A stretch of DNA of 64,000 bases. Origin: Sutcliffiella horikoshii (GTDB lineage: Bacteria; Bacillota; Bacilli; Bacillales; Bacillaceae_I). Below are positions 1-9,791 of this stretch, piece after piece. The stretch lies in the NCBI RefSeq assembly GCF_008180725.1, contig NZ_VTEV01000003.1:363841-427840 (forward strand). The letters run 5' to 3'. The notes under the pieces are model-generated. The model was given only the letters and a program-made list of their open reading frames with translations. It ran no database searches and was not told the DNA's origin. Numbering within the stretch: position 1 is the stretch's first letter; every line of letters starts with the position of its first letter. Both the position numbers and the translations under genes were made by a program.

Positions 1-33
1 CAAGCGAAGCGCCTGGGACGGAGATCAACAGTA
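1..33. repeat. Truncated end of dispersed intergenic repeat
   Basis: The first 33 bases (AAGCGAAGCGCCTGGGACGG followed by GATCAACAG) match one end of the dispersed element described at 19933-20060. The rest lies outside the window or is lost. Confidence 0.5.
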
Positions 34-54
34 TATTATACTTTATTGTCCTTT

Positions 55-98
55 AAAAAAAGGAAGAAGCAGCAATGTGAAACTTGCTTCTTCTTCCT
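55..98 (-). terminator. Rho-independent terminator of the polX-mutS2-DUF350 unit
   Basis: Read on the minus strand, a GGAAGAAG...CTTCTTCC stem is followed by a run of seven T. It ends the minus-strand unit that includes the DUF350 gene and the small ORF at 115-195. Confidence 0.75.
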
Positions 99-114
99 TA
101 CTGTTATTAACTCT

Positions 115-195
115 TTATGCAATAAAAAGATAAATGATTCCTATTATGACAAACACTATACAACAACCGATCAACACTTTTGCTAAAGTTTCCAA
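115..195 (-). CDS. Putative 26-residue membrane peptide
   Basis: This short frame follows the DUF350 gene. Its SD AAGGAG overlaps the DUF350 stop codon (TAAGGAG), with nine bases to a TTG start. The peptide begins METLAKVLIGCC and is otherwise almost wholly hydrophobic, so it would be a single membrane-spanning segment; it ends just before the operon terminator. The tight coupling to DUF350, an integral membrane protein, suggests a co-translated partner. I do not recognise a named family. The main alternative is a chance ORF in a short 3' region, but SD, spacing and composition all fit a real gene. Confidence 0.5.
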   Translation of the reverse strand: METLAKVLIGCCIVFVIIGIIYLFIA

Positions 196-208
196 AATTC
201 CCTACTCC

Positions 209-616
209 TTATCCAATACTTGCCCCAATAATAAAAGACAAACCTACAGAAATAACAAAGGAAATAAATCCGACAGCCCAGTTCCCTTTTTCTATTTCCT
301 TATCAATGTTAAAGCTTGGTGTCAAAAACTCAAAGATAAAGTAGGCAAACAACAACAAGACAAATCCAACCGCTCCCCAGCCAATCATCGTCAACAACGT
401 ATCATGATCGCTGATAGAGTACCTGAAAATGTTGGCGATACCGAGTATTTTACCGCCTGTTGCCATCGCTACAGCAAAATTACCTTTTTTAATTTCTTCC
501 ATGTTTTTATACTTTGTCACTAGTTCAAAAATAGCCAGAAACAGAACAAGACATAGTACCACCACACTAAAGTTGGCAGCCGTTCTTACTAATTCATTTT
601 CCCAAAAAGCAGACAT
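209..616 (-). CDS. DUF350 family membrane protein (YshE-like)
   Basis: A 135-residue integral membrane protein with about four hydrophobic helices, near residues 12-32, 48-66, 75-97 and 110-133. Its short loops fit the DUF350 family, whose B. subtilis member in the same position is YshE. The function is unknown. It starts 14 bases after mutS2 ends, with a GGGGAG SD, so it is probably cotranscribed with mutS2. The gene also sits within a unit that ends at the terminator near position 55. Confidence 0.8.
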   Translation of the reverse strand: MSAFWENELVRTAANFSVVVLCLVLFLAIFELVTKYKNMEEIKKGNFAVAMATGGKILGIANIFRYSISDHDTLLTMIGWGAVGFVLLLFAYFIFEFLTPSFNIDKEIEKGNWAVGFISFVISVGLSFIIGASIG

Positions 617-630
617 ATCAGGCTCCCCTC

Positions 631-2988
631 TTATTTCAGTTCGACGACGGTAACACCAGTGCCACCTTCAGACGCCTCACCAAATCGATAATTTTTAACG
701 GAGCGGTGGTTCTTCAAGTAATTTTGCACCCCAACTCGCAGTGCTCCCGTTCCTTTACCATGAATGATAGATACACGGTGATAACCTGCTAATGTAGCAT
801 CATCCAAGTATTTTTCCACTCTCATGAGTGCATTTTCAAACCGTTCGCCACGCAGGTCAAGCTCTATGCTTACATGATAGTCTTTCCCTTTGATGGTAGC
901 GAGTGGTTTCGTTTCCACAGGCTTTGGCCTGCTCACATATTGAATGTCCTTCGTTTTCACTTTCATTTTCATGATACCGATTTGGACTTGCCATTCTTTG
1001 TCTCCCGTTTTTTGCACGAGATGCCCTTTTTGGTTTAGGCTCAATACCTTCACTTCGTCACCAGGCTCCAGCGTTTGATTGCTAGCTTCCTGTTTTTTCG
1101 TAGCAGCAGATTTTTTTACAGTAGGCACAGCGCCTTCCAATCGTTTTTTTGCATCGATTAACTCGTGCTCTTTTACATTGGCGTGCTGTTCCATACGCAT
1201 CTTGCGCAATTCACGGATAACCTTTTCTGCTTCTTCCTTCGCATCCTCCACCATCTTCTCGGCTTTTTCCGCTGCTTTTTCGTACAGTTTATCACGTTGT
1301 TCGTTCAGCTCCAGCATTTGCTGTTCAAGATCTTCGTGCAATTGCTGTGATGTTTTTCTTATTTTTTCTGCTTCTTTCCATTCTTCTTCCGCTCTTTTTT
1401 GGGAAGCCTCCAAAGAAGCGATCATATTCTCCACTTTGTTACTATCCTCACTGACAAAGCCTTTCGCCCGGTCGATGACTTCCATGCTCAACCCTAAACG
1501 TTTAGAAATTTCAAACGCATTACTTCTACCAGGTACCCCGATAAGTAAACGATAGGTAGGACTTAATGTATCCACATCAAATTCGACACTTGCATTTACC
1601 ACACCTTCCCGGTTATAGCCATAAGCCTTCAGCTCAGGATAGTGGGTGGTCGCAATCACACAAGCCCCGCGTTGATAGACTTCATCCAAGATGGAAATAG
1701 CAAGGGCGGCCCCCTCTTGAGGATCTGTCCCTGCTCCTAATTCATCAAAAAGAACAAGGCTTTCATGATCGACCTTTTTAAGGATATCCACAATATTAAC
1801 CATGTGGGACGAAAATGTACTTAAACTTTGTTCGATAGATTGTTCATCACCGATGTCTGCATACACAGCGTTGAACACACCTACTTCCGATCCGTCTTGA
1901 GCGGGTACATACAACCCGGATTGCGCCATAATTGTTAACAAACCAAGTGTTTTTAACGTTACGGTCTTACCACCAGTATTGGGACCAGTTATAACGATAG
2001 AGGTATAATCTTTTCCAAGTTCAATGGTGTTCGGGACCACCTCATCCTCATTAATGAGAGGATGTCTCGCCTGGACAAGCCTGATATATTTATCTTCATT
2101 AATTTCAGGTTTTGTTCCGCGGATATGCTTTCCATACTTCGCTTTGGCAAACATAAAATCTATTTCCGCTAGTATATGAACATTTCCAAGAAGATCACGG
2201 GCAACTTCTGCCACTTCGGCTGACAGTTCAGCAAGTATACGATCTATTTCAAGCTTCTCTTTTACCTTCGCTTCTTGAAGAACATTGTTGAGATCTACCA
2301 CCTGCTGCGGCTCAATGAATAATGTCGCTCCTGAGGAGGATTGATCGTGCACTATCCCACCATAAGAACCGCGGTATTCTTGTTTTACCGGTATGACATA
2401 ACGCTCATTGCGGATAGTGATGATAGCATCTGACAACATCTTCTGTGCGTTAGAAGAACGAATCATGCTCTCTAATTTTTCTCGTACCCTGGACTCTGTG
2501 GACCTTAATTGCTGACGGATACCTCTTAACTTATCACTCGCCCCATCCAGAACTTCCCCGTATTCGTCTATACAATTTTTAATATTGCGTTCAAGTTCAG
2601 GATATATGATTAACTGATCCATATATTCTTTTAAAATAGGAATGGATATATCTTCTTCTAGTACAGATTCCACAAAACGGTCTAGCTTTCGGGCTGCATA
2701 AATGGTTCCTGCGATATCCAATAGTTCATGAGTGTTCAATGTCCCGCCAATCTCCGCACGTTTTACATGTGCACGGATATCAGTGATCCCTCCTAGCGGA
2801 ACTTCCCCTTTTAATCGGAGCACAGTTGCTGCTTCATCTGTTTGCAGCTGTCTCTTTACCACTTCTTCATAATTGGTGGCAGGCGTCAGCTGGGCCACTT
2901 TTTCTTTCCCTAAGGAGGAGGCGGTAAAAGTAGCCAATTTATCTTTTACTTTATTAAATTCCAATACCTTTAAAACCCTCGGTTGCAC
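631..2988 (-). CDS. mutS2: MutS2, MutS-like ATPase/ribosome-rescue nuclease
   Basis: A 785-residue protein of full family length. The MutS core ATPase carries a Walker A GPNTGGKT at residues 335-342 and a Walker B stretch [14 protein letters not shown] near 410. A long charged coiled coil follows (about 515-640), then a KOW-like segment and a C-terminal Smr domain with LDLRGER and HGKGTGALR. MutS2 lacks the mismatch-recognition domain of MutS. In B. subtilis it has been linked to recombination and to splitting collided ribosomes. The start is GTG behind GGGAG. It lies 28 bases after polX, the usual order in Bacilli. Confidence 0.95.
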   Translation of the reverse strand: MQPRVLKVLEFNKVKDKLATFTASSLGKEKVAQLTPATNYEEVVKRQLQTDEAATVLRLKGEVPLGGITDIRAHVKRAEIGGTLNTHELLDIAGTIYAARKLDRFVESVLEEDISIPILKEYMDQLIIYPELERNIKNCIDEYGEVLDGASDKLRGIRQQLRSTESRVREKLESMIRSSNAQKMLSDAIITIRNERYVIPVKQEYRGSYGGIVHDQSSSGATLFIEPQQVVDLNNVLQEAKVKEKLEIDRILAELSAEVAEVARDLLGNVHILAEIDFMFAKAKYGKHIRGTKPEINEDKYIRLVQARHPLINEDEVVPNTIELGKDYTSIVITGPNTGGKTVTLKTLGLLTIMAQSGLYVPAQDGSEVGVFNAVYADIGDEQSIEQSLSTFSSHMVNIVDILKKVDHESLVLFDELGAGTDPQEGAALAISILDEVYQRGACVIATTHYPELKAYGYNREGVVNASVEFDVDTLSPTYRLLIGVPGRSNAFEISKRLGLSMEVIDRAKGFVSEDSNKVENMIASLEASQKRAEEEWKEAEKIRKTSQQLHEDLEQQMLELNEQRDKLYEKAAEKAEKMVEDAKEEAEKVIRELRKMRMEQHANVKEHELIDAKKRLEGAVPTVKKSAATKKQEASNQTLEPGDEVKVLSLNQKGHLVQKTGDKEWQVQIGIMKMKVKTKDIQYVSRPKPVETKPLATIKGKDYHVSIELDLRGERFENALMRVEKYLDDATLAGYHRVSIIHGKGTGALRVGVQNYLKNHRSVKNYRFGEASEGGTGVTVVELK

Positions 2989-3016
2989 GGTACCATAACT
3001 CCCTTCTGTCTTTACA

Positions 3017-4738
3017 TTACGTATGGTGTCGTGTTAAAAATTTCTTTAACTCGTCCAGTGACCATGTATTGATTACATTGTCTTTTTTGATCCAGCCTTT
3101 TCTTGCCGCTGCCACTCCCACTTCCATATGATCGAGCATGTCGATGCTGTGGGCATCTGTATTGATGACAAGCTTCACTCTAGCATCTTGTGCGAGTCGA
3201 ACATAATGGCTAGCAAGATCCAAACGGTTCGGATTGGCATTGAGCTCAAGCGCCGTATCTGTTTCTTTAGCCAGCTGAATCAACATTTCCACATCCACAT
3301 CATATCCTTCCCTGCGTCCAATCAGGCGGCCTGTAGGATGTGCGATTATATCTACATGATTATTTTCCAACGCTTTTCTCAAGCGGTCCATGATCACTTC
3401 TCTTTTTTGTGAAAAACTTGAATGAATCGATGCGATGACAATATCCATCTCTTCCATTAATTCATCATCATAATCAAGAGAGCCGTCTGGAAGGATGTCC
3501 ATTTCCACACCGGATAAAATCGTAATATCATCATACTTTTCATTCAGTTTCTTAATTTCTTCCTTTTGCTGTCTAAGACGTTCTGGCGTCAATCCGTTTG
3601 CTACTTTCAGATATTGGGAATGATCAGTAATCGCCATATATTTATACCCTTTTGCACGGTTTGCTTCTATCATCTCTTCGATTGTGTAGGCACCATCGCT
3701 ATAAGTGGAGTGCATATGAAGATCTCCTCTGATGTCATCTAGTGACACTAATGGTATCTCACCATGCTCTAATGCATAATCCACTTCCGTCCCATCTTCT
3801 CTTATCTCGGGCGGTATAAATGGAAGATTAAAATGACGGAAAAACGCTTCTTCCGTTTTGAAATGTTTCATTTCTCCTGTTTCCACATTTTCCACACCAT
3901 ACTCACTGATTTTCTCTCCGCGGTCTTTTGCAAGCTGGCGCATACGGACATTATGGTCTTTTGATCCAGTAAAATGATGCAGAGTTGTTGGGAAGCTTAA
4001 AGGTTCCACCATCCGGAAATCAACGGACACATCATAATCATATTTTAAAATGATGGACACTTTTGTATCACCATTTGCAATGATTTCTATCACCCTATCC
4101 ATTTTCACAAGCTGCTCCCGTACTTTGGTAGGTTCTGTTGTGGAAATGATAAAGTCCAAATCTTTAATTGTTTCCCTATATCTGCGTAGACTTCCTGCAC
4201 GCGAATATTCCTCTATTCCATCCACGGTTGCAAGGAAATGTTCGATCTGCTCTGCAATCGGCGTCATAAAGGAGATCGGCAAACGATCTGGACGTTTTCC
4301 GACTTCCTCTATTGCAGCAAGGATTTTCTCTTCTGTCTTTTTCCCAAATCCGGCAAGCCCCTGGACTTTTTCTGCTTCACACGCTTCTTTTAAGCTTGTC
4401 ATATCTACTACGTCTAGCTCTTGATAAAGTTTCGCTATTTTTTTGCCGCCAAGCCCAGGCAATTTTAATAACGGAATCAAACCTTCTGGAACTTCTTGTT
4501 GCAGCTCCTCTAAAACGGAGGATTTCCCTGATTCCAAGATTTCATGAATGACAGCTGCAGTCCCTTTTCCGATGCCACTTATTTTTGTGAAATCTTCTAT
4601 TTGACTTAAGCTTCTCTCATCATTTTCAAGTGACAGCGCAGCTTTTCTGAACGCCGAAACTTTAAAGCCATTCTCGCCCTTTAACTCCATATATGTCGCA
4701 ATGGTTTCAAGCCATTTTACGATTTGTTTTTTATTCAC
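3017..4738 (-). CDS. polX: DNA polymerase/3'-5' exonuclease PolX
   Basis: A 573-residue family X polymerase. An N-terminal helix-hairpin-helix lyase-like region is followed by a Pol beta-type nucleotidyltransferase domain with [15 protein letters not shown], which supplies the GS motif and the first metal-binding aspartates. The C-terminal PHP domain starts near residue 340 with [11 protein letters not shown], and also has HPTGRLI and NTDAHS, the metal ligands of the exonuclease. It fills short gaps in base excision repair. The start is GTG with AGGTGA upstream. It heads the polX-mutS2-DUF350 unit and is separated from cvpA by a terminator. Confidence 0.95.
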   Translation of the reverse strand: MNKKQIVKWLETIATYMELKGENGFKVSAFRKAALSLENDERSLSQIEDFTKISGIGKGTAAVIHEILESGKSSVLEELQQEVPEGLIPLLKLPGLGGKKIAKLYQELDVVDMTSLKEACEAEKVQGLAGFGKKTEEKILAAIEEVGKRPDRLPISFMTPIAEQIEHFLATVDGIEEYSRAGSLRRYRETIKDLDFIISTTEPTKVREQLVKMDRVIEIIANGDTKVSIILKYDYDVSVDFRMVEPLSFPTTLHHFTGSKDHNVRMRQLAKDRGEKISEYGVENVETGEMKHFKTEEAFFRHFNLPFIPPEIREDGTEVDYALEHGEIPLVSLDDIRGDLHMHSTYSDGAYTIEEMIEANRAKGYKYMAITDHSQYLKVANGLTPERLRQQKEEIKKLNEKYDDITILSGVEMDILPDGSLDYDDELMEEMDIVIASIHSSFSQKREVIMDRLRKALENNHVDIIAHPTGRLIGRREGYDVDVEMLIQLAKETDTALELNANPNRLDLASHYVRLAQDARVKLVINTDAHSIDMLDHMEVGVAAARKGWIKKDNVINTWSLDELKKFLTRHHT

Positions 4739-4825
4739 GTTCTTTCACCTGACCTTATGTAGACTTATCTTATTAAATCATACAAATAAATCAGGCAAAT
4801 GTACAATCGAACAAACTGTTTCCAC

Positions 4826-4856
4826 AAAAAAACAGGCCCAAAGAAGGCCTGTTTTA
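4826..4856 (-). terminator. Terminator of zapA-cvpA
   Basis: On the minus strand, AAACAGGCC TTCTTTG GGCCTGTTT runs into a T tract. It lies directly after the cvpA stop and isolates zapA-cvpA from polX. Confidence 0.85.
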
Positions 4857-4869
4857 TCGTTTGTTTGTA

Positions 4870-5415
4870 TTATTGCTTGCTTGCCAAATAACCGGACCAT
4901 AATTCTTGTAGCTTTTCTGAGAATATCGGTGTATTTTCCACAATTCCCTTTGCCATCGACGAATCGCTGATCGAGGTCTGCACCATCTCCAGAGGAACCA
5001 ATGCTCCTATGTATAAGAAAATAAACACAATCAAGTAAACTTCCACAAAGCCTAACACTGCACCTGCCCAGCTGTTCACCTGTTTTAAGATCGGCAAGTG
5101 GGAGAGGAAATCCAGCATAGATCCGATAATCTGCGCAGCAATCCTTGTTCCAAAGAAAAGAATGGCAAAAGCTACAGCCCTATAATAAGCCGTATCTAGA
5201 CTAATCGTCTCAAAAAACATGGAAAACTCAGCATTGCCAAAACTTGGCATCGGCACCCAAAGTTTTAATTTAGGTGCTAAGTCAGCATAAAACATATACG
5301 CAACCACAAAGGCTGCTATAAAGCCGGAAAGATGGACAATCTGCATAATGAATCCCCTGCGGATTCCAACAATCAGTCCCATAATAAATAGAAAGATAAT
5401 AATCAAGTCTAACAT
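4870..5415 (-). CDS. cvpA: CvpA family membrane protein
   Basis: A 181-residue protein with four predicted membrane helices and the motif GxRRGFIMQ after helix 1, typical of CvpA/YshB. Enterobacterial CvpA is needed for colicin V production and envelope integrity; the role in Bacilli is unclear. I chose the ATG at 5415 because it aligns with the family N-terminus (MLDLIIIF). An in-frame TTG three codons upstream is possible. The coding start lies within a few bases of the zapA stop, so the two are translationally coupled. Confidence 0.85.
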   Translation of the reverse strand: MLDLIIIFLFIMGLIVGIRRGFIMQIVHLSGFIAAFVVAYMFYADLAPKLKLWVPMPSFGNAEFSMFFETISLDTAYYRAVAFAILFFGTRIAAQIIGSMLDFLSHLPILKQVNSWAGAVLGFVEVYLIVFIFLYIGALVPLEMVQTSISDSSMAKGIVENTPIFSEKLQELWSGYLASKQ

Positions 5416-5420
5416 CGTAC

Positions 5421-5675
5421 TCAACCCTTTTTCTTTAATTCTCTCTCAAGCATATCGTATTCGTCTTTTAATTTGATATAATCATGTACAACATTCACCG
5501 CAGTAAGAACTGCCAGTTTACTGATGTCCAAGTTTGAATTTTTGCTATTGATTTCTCTCATTTTTTCATCGACAATGGAAGCAACAAGTCGTATGTGACT
5601 AATACTTTCCGTACCAACAATCGAGTATTGTTGTCCATATATGTCGACAGTTGTGCGAGTTTTATGCTCTGACAA
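5421..5675 (-). CDS. zapA: Cell division protein ZapA
   Basis: A small coiled-coil protein that binds FtsZ and promotes Z-ring bundling. The sequence [14 protein letters not shown], the stretch MREINSKN and the C-terminal helix [14 protein letters not shown] are characteristic. The frame can open at an upstream ATG (5690). I prefer the TTG at 5675, which gives [14 protein letters not shown] and aligns with the family, with GGGGG placed about eight bases upstream; neither SD is strong. It is the first gene of zapA-cvpA and is divergent from rnhC. Confidence 0.88.
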   Translation of the reverse strand: MSEHKTRTTVDIYGQQYSIVGTESISHIRLVASIVDEKMREINSKNSNLDISKLAVLTAVNVVHDYIKLKDEYDMLERELKKKG

Positions 5676-5784
5676 CGTGTATGCCCCCATTCATTAAAAT
5701 CCTAATCTTTATAATACCACGAAACGTTCTAAAGTGGAAAAGAAACATGGAAAAATGTAAAAATTTGTAGTAGGAGTGAATTAA

Positions 5785-6741
5785 TTGTCATATCAAGTCA
5801 TCCAGGTATCTGGAACTATTTTAAACAAAATCGAAAGTTTCTATAAGGAACATAAAATAGATAAACTTCCATCAGGGGCTGTTTTTGTCGCCAAATCGCC
5901 TACTTGTAATATTACCGCATACAAGTCGGGAAAAGTGCTATTCCAAGGCAAAGGGGCGGAAGAGGAAGCGAACATTTGGAAGGGATTCGGAGCAACGGAC
6001 GCGCCGTCTAAATCTAGCAAAAAAGCAACCTCGGTCTCATCTTCAGAAAGCAAAGTGAAATCCTCCTTGCCTGCAGGATTTGCATCCCTTTCTGTCATCG
6101 GATCTGATGAAGTGGGGACAGGAGATTACTTTGGGCCGATTACTGTTTGTGCCGCTTATGTAAAAAAAGAGCACATGGATAAATTGAAAGAACTGGGTGT
6201 GCAGGATTCGAAAGCATTAAATGATGAAAAGATTGTGCGGATAGCAAAAGCAATCTTGCCGCATGTTCCGTACAGCCTATTAGTTTTACATAATGAAAAA
6301 TATAATGAACTGCAGCAGAGTGGGATGAGCCAAGGAAAAATCAAGGCGTTGCTGCATAATAAAGCATTGCAACATGTATTAGATAAAATCTCTCCAGAGA
6401 AACCTGAGGCTATCTTGATTGACCAATTTGCTGAATCTGGGATCTACTATCGCCATGTGGCTCAGCAGAAGAAAATTGTTCGTGAAAATGTTTATTTTCA
6501 TACCAAAGCGGAAGGCCTGCACCTTTCCGTGGCAGCGGCGTCCATTATTGCAAGGTACTCATTTTTAAAAGAGATGGATAAGCTGAGCGAATTAGCAGGG
6601 ATCACGATACCAAAAGGTGCGGGTTCTAAAGTGGATAGTGCAGCTGCAAGGGTCATTGAAAAGCATGGTGAAGGATTTTTGAACAAAGTAGCGAAAGTCC
6701 ATTTTGCCAACACGTTGAAGGCAAAAAAACTGGTCAGATAA
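5785..6741 (+). CDS. rnhC: Ribonuclease HIII
   Basis: A 318-residue RNase HIII that degrades the RNA strand of RNA:DNA hybrids. The N-terminal TBP-like substrate-binding domain covers about residues 1-85, followed by a Ser/Lys-rich linker. The catalytic domain opens with GSDEVGTGDYFGP (first acidic residues), then DSKAL, ILIDQF and AAASIIARY. The start is TTG behind TAGGAGTG. It is the only plus-strand gene in this part and is divergent from zapA, as in B. subtilis. Confidence 0.95.
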   Translation: MSYQVIQVSGTILNKIESFYKEHKIDKLPSGAVFVAKSPTCNITAYKSGKVLFQGKGAEEEANIWKGFGATDAPSKSSKKATSVSSSESKVKSSLPAGFASLSVIGSDEVGTGDYFGPITVCAAYVKKEHMDKLKELGVQDSKALNDEKIVRIAKAILPHVPYSLLVLHNEKYNELQQSGMSQGKIKALLHNKALQHVLDKISPEKPEAILIDQFAESGIYYRHVAQQKKIVRENVYFHTKAEGLHLSVAAASIIARYSFLKEMDKLSELAGITIPKGAGSKVDSAAARVIEKHGEGFLNKVAKVHFANTLKAKKLVR

Positions 6742-6761
6742 CTTTACCAATGGAAAGTTCG

Positions 6762-6789
6762 TTTACAGTTGGTTGTCTTGTGCTATAAT
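6762..6789 (+). promoter_or_regulatory. Sigma-A promoter of antisense antitoxin RNA
   Basis: TTTACA (6762-6767), a 16-base spacer, then TGC-TATAAT (6784-6789), an extended -10. It points rightward with no plus-strand ORF behind it, so it most likely drives the small RNA at 6796-6947. Confidence 0.75.
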
Positions 6790-6795
6790 TTGTGT

Positions 6796-6947
6796 ATACA
6801 CATGATTGAGGAAGCCAAAGTGTTGGACGCACTTTGACTTAACAGTATAAGTTCCGCAGAAGCACGGCTACTGTGGAGTCGAACGTAATAAGTAACTCAC
6901 CCGACTGCCTAACAGCGAATTAGAAGTCACGGGTGGGTTATTTTTTT
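6796..6947 (+). ncRNA. Putative type I antitoxin RNA (RatA/SR4-like)
   Basis: A transcript of about 150 bases is bounded by the strong promoter at 6762-6789 and the terminator at 6893-6947, without a credible ORF. A hairpin CAAAGTG...CACTTTG sits near its 5' end. Its 3' end overlaps the end of the toxin ORF and the toxin 3' UTR on the opposite strand. This is the arrangement of txpA/RatA and bsrG/SR4 in B. subtilis, where the antisense RNA pairs with the toxin mRNA 3' region. The exact ends are inferred. Confidence 0.65.
6893..6947 (+). terminator. Terminator of the antitoxin RNA
   Basis: AACTCACCCG (6893-6902) pairs with CGGGTGGGTT (6930-6939), with one G-U pair, and is followed by a run of T. 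The opposite strand has no comparable T run after the stem, so the toxin mRNA may read further into the antisense region. Confidence 0.75.
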
Positions 6948-7033
6948 GTCATTTCTTTTATTAACACGATTACTAGATTTACAAACGCAAAGAGGAATAG
7001 TCCTGATGTGAGGAATAGCTGCATCTCGCTCAT
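6938..7033 (-). CDS. Putative type I toxin, 31-residue membrane peptide
   Basis: This frame is too short for usual ORF calling. ATG at 7033 follows GGGGGTGACCGT. The peptide MSEMQLFLTSG continues as one hydrophobic helix containing FVNLVIVLI and ends in the charged tail KEMTKK. Size, single helix and basic tail match the TxpA/BsrG/YonT holin-like toxins that insert in the membrane. Its stop codon and 3' region are overlapped by a convergent small RNA. The mRNA could fold AUCCCU (7055-7060) onto the GGGGGU of the SD and hide it, as in related systems. Family membership is inferred from architecture, not a search. Confidence 0.7.
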   Translation of the reverse strand: MSEMQLFLTSGLFLFAFVNLVIVLIKEMTKK

Positions 7034-7080
7034 ACGGTCACCCCCGTTCTCCACAGGGATTCACCGCACCACCCGTTCCT

Positions 7081-7103
7081 ATTATACTGTCCACTCTATT
7101 ATA
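7081..7103 (-). promoter_or_regulatory. Toxin promoter(s)
   Basis: On the minus strand TGG-TATAAT gives an extended -10 at 7098-7103. A second TATAAT lies at 7081-7086. No convincing -35 is visible. The mRNA would start near 7091, about 58 bases before the toxin ATG. Confidence 0.5.
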
Positions 7104-7170
7104 CCATTCTATCGAAAAAACAGAACACACGTTCTTATAAATCATTCGAAATACCTAGTTTTGCATTAAC

Positions 7171-7296
7171 GGTTGATCTTCGTTCCAAGCGCTTCGCTTT
7201 TCTGCGGGCGGTCCGGGAGCCTCCTCACTCCGTTGCGGTGTCTCCCCTGTCCCTTCCTCCCCCGGAAGTCTACGCGCCTTTCACTACGATCAACTA
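7171..7296. repeat. Dispersed intergenic repeat, copy
   Basis: Bounded by GGTTGATC and GATCAACT, with the internal GGGAGCCTCCTCACTCCGTT and GGTGTCTCCCCTG segments shared with the other copies. It lies beyond the pheT 3' end. Confidence 0.8.
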
Positions 7297-7322
7297 GGGT
7301 TTTCCATTTTCAGTTAGACGAT

Positions 7323-7355
7323 AAAAAAAGGGATCCCATTCGGAATCCCTTTTTT
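7323..7355 (-). terminator. Terminator of pheST
   Basis: AAGGGATTCC GAAT GGGATCCCTT with T-rich tails on both strands; it follows the pheT stop. Confidence 0.85.
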
Positions 7356-7362
7356 GTTTATT

Positions 7363-9777
7363 TTAGCTTCTTAGTACTGCTTCGAATTTTTCTTCGACTG
7401 CTTGAAGCACTTTTGTGTGGACTTTTGTTACTTCTTCATCTGTTAGGGTGTGTTCTGGGTGGTAGTAACGTAGGGCGAAAGCGACTGATTTTTTGGTTGA
7501 GTCGATCTTGTCTCCTTCGTATACGTCGAATACCTGAACTTCTTTCAATAAAGAACCACCTGTTGTCTTGATGACTGCTTCTAGTTCACCTGCTGGAGTT
7601 TCACGGTCCACTACAAGCGCGATATCCCGGCTGATGGATGGGAAACGTGGAATTGCTTCGTATTGAATTTCTCCGATACTTTCTCCAAGTAGTGCAGATA
7701 AGGAAAGCTCGAATACATATGTTTCAGGCAGGTCTAGTTCATTTAATTTCTCTGGATGAAGTTGACCGATGAAGCCGATACTTTCTCCGTTGAGTAAGAT
7801 TTCCGCTGTACGACCTGGGTGTAAACCGTCTTTTTCAGAGCGAGTGTAAGTAATAGCTTCACTCACACCAAGCATGGAGAATACGCCCTCTAGAATCCCT
7901 TTAGCTACGAAGAAATCAACCGCTTTTTTCTCTCCTTGCCATGGATGTTGCTGCCAAAGGCCAGTTAATGCACCTGCAAGACGTTCTTTTTCTTCAGGTA
8001 GCACTGCGCCGTCTTTTCCAATGAAAACAGAACCAATTTCATAAACTGCATTTGCTTGTAAAGAACGAGCAATATTGTGTTGAAGCGCTTCTAGAAGGTG
8101 AGGCACAAGGCTTAGACGCAACGTGCTTCTCTCTTCACTCATTGGCATCGCCAGGCGAATCGCTTTTCCATCTTCAAGGGCGAATTGCTTCGCGCGCTCA
8201 TCGCTTGTCAGGGAGTATGTGATGTTTTGGATTAGACCAGCACCCTCCAGGTAACGGCGAACTTTACGACGTTTTGCTTGATATGGCGTCAACACACCAG
8301 GCGTTGCAGCACTTACAGGCAATGTTGTTGGGATGTTGTCGTATCCGTAAAGACGTGCAACTTCCTCTACAAGATCCTCTTCAATCGTGATATCCCCACG
8401 ACGAGTAGGAACCGTTACCGTAAAGCTTCCATTGTCTTCTGTTACATCGAATTTAAGCTTTGTGAAAATATTTTTCACTTCATCAGTACTAATAGAAGTA
8501 CCTAAAACAGAATTTATCTTTTCTACAGTAGTCGTTACCATTGCAGATTCTACTTTTAATGTGTTTACTTCCACAGAACCTGCGACCACTTCACCGCCAG
8601 CATATTCTGCCATAAGTGCAACGGCTCTTTCTGCCGCTTCGTGTGTACGGTTCGGATCAATGCCTTTTTCATAACGGGCACTTGCTTCACTGCGAAGACC
8701 GTGGTCTTTCGAAGCTTTACGGACAGTAACTCCGTTAAAGTATGCGGACTCCAATAGGATCGTCGTTGTATCAGATTGAACCTCAGAATTAGCTCCACCC
8801 ATGACACCGGCAAGCGCAACTGGCTCTGAGCCGTTTGTGATCACAAGATGGTCTTCTGTTAACGTGCGCTCTGCATCGTCAAGGGTAGTGATTTTCTCAT
8901 CCTTGTAAGCACGGCGTACAAGAATTTCCTTGCTGCCAAGACGATCATAATCAAACGCATGTAATGGCTGACCATATTCTAATAAAATATAGTTTGTGAT
9001 GTCGACCACATTGTTGTGTGGGCGAATTCCCGCTGCCATCAGACGACCTTGCATCCAAAGCGGTGAAGGACCGATTTTCACGTTTTTCACTACTTTAGCT
9101 ACATATAATGGGTTGTCTTCAGAAGCGTCCACATTTACGGAAATATAATCAGACGCTTGCTCACTGTTTGCTTCATATTCAGTAGACGGCCATTTTACGT
9201 CACGGCCAAGGATAGCGCCAACTTCATAAGCGACACCCAGCATACTTAATGCATCTGAACGGTTTGGTGTAAGCCCTAGTTCCATCACTTTGTCGTTGCG
9301 GTTTAAATAATCTAATGCATCTGTACCAACTTCCACATCATTCGGGAATACGAATATCCCTTCAGAAAATTCTTTGGCTACAAGCTTAGAACCAATACCC
9401 AATTCCTGCAGAGAACAAATCATTCCATTTGATTCTTCCCCGCGAAGCTTGGCACGCTTTATTTTAAAATTACCAGGAAGCACTGCCCCAACAGTTGCCA
9501 CTGCCACTTTCTGGCCTTTGTCTACATTTTTAGCTCCACAGACAATTTGTGAAGTCTCTCCGTTTCCCAGGTCCACTTGGCATACGTTCAATTTATCCGC
9601 ATTTGGGTGCTGTTCCTTTTCTAATACGTGACCGACTACAACACCTTTGATCCCGTCGTTCAGCACTTCCACGCCTTCTACTTCAATACCGCTTCTTGTA
9701 ATCTTCTCTGCCAAGTCTTCAGCAGAAATATCATCTATATTTACGTAATCTTTTAACCAATTGTAAGATACTAACAT
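7363..9777 (-). CDS. pheT: Phenylalanine-tRNA ligase beta subunit
   Basis: An 804-residue beta subunit of the alpha2-beta2 synthetase. The N-terminus [12 protein letters not shown] leads into a tRNA-binding (EMAP-like) domain at about 40-150, then B3/B4 editing and B5 DNA-binding-like domains, a catalytic-core-like region, and a C-terminal ferredoxin-fold anticodon-binding domain ([14 protein letters not shown] onward). SD GGAGG precedes the ATG. It follows pheS by 14 bases in one operon under T-box control. Confidence 0.97.
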   Translation of the reverse strand: MLVSYNWLKDYVNIDDISAEDLAEKITRSGIEVEGVEVLNDGIKGVVVGHVLEKEQHPNADKLNVCQVDLGNGETSQIVCGAKNVDKGQKVAVATVGAVLPGNFKIKRAKLRGEESNGMICSLQELGIGSKLVAKEFSEGIFVFPNDVEVGTDALDYLNRNDKVMELGLTPNRSDALSMLGVAYEVGAILGRDVKWPSTEYEANSEQASDYISVNVDASEDNPLYVAKVVKNVKIGPSPLWMQGRLMAAGIRPHNNVVDITNYILLEYGQPLHAFDYDRLGSKEILVRRAYKDEKITTLDDAERTLTEDHLVITNGSEPVALAGVMGGANSEVQSDTTTILLESAYFNGVTVRKASKDHGLRSEASARYEKGIDPNRTHEAAERAVALMAEYAGGEVVAGSVEVNTLKVESAMVTTTVEKINSVLGTSISTDEVKNIFTKLKFDVTEDNGSFTVTVPTRRGDITIEEDLVEEVARLYGYDNIPTTLPVSAATPGVLTPYQAKRRKVRRYLEGAGLIQNITYSLTSDERAKQFALEDGKAIRLAMPMSEERSTLRLSLVPHLLEALQHNIARSLQANAVYEIGSVFIGKDGAVLPEEKERLAGALTGLWQQHPWQGEKKAVDFFVAKGILEGVFSMLGVSEAITYTRSEKDGLHPGRTAEILLNGESIGFIGQLHPEKLNELDLPETYVFELSLSALLGESIGEIQYEAIPRFPSISRDIALVVDRETPAGELEAVIKTTGGSLLKEVQVFDVYEGDKIDSTKKSVAFALRYYHPEHTLTDEEVTKVHTKVLQAVEEKFEAVLRS

Positions 9778-9791
9778 GATTTCCCCTCCTC

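Noticed and set aside
1079-1555. Long Ser/Phe-rich ORF antisense to mutS2
   Set aside because: It is the complement of the Lys/Glu-rich coiled-coil coding region, a typical shadow frame.
7173-7571. 132-residue plus-strand ORF
   Set aside because: It arises from the dispersed repeat plus the antisense of pheT; no SD or coding character. The ORFs at 10883-11122 and 44292-44501 are likewise repeat-derived.
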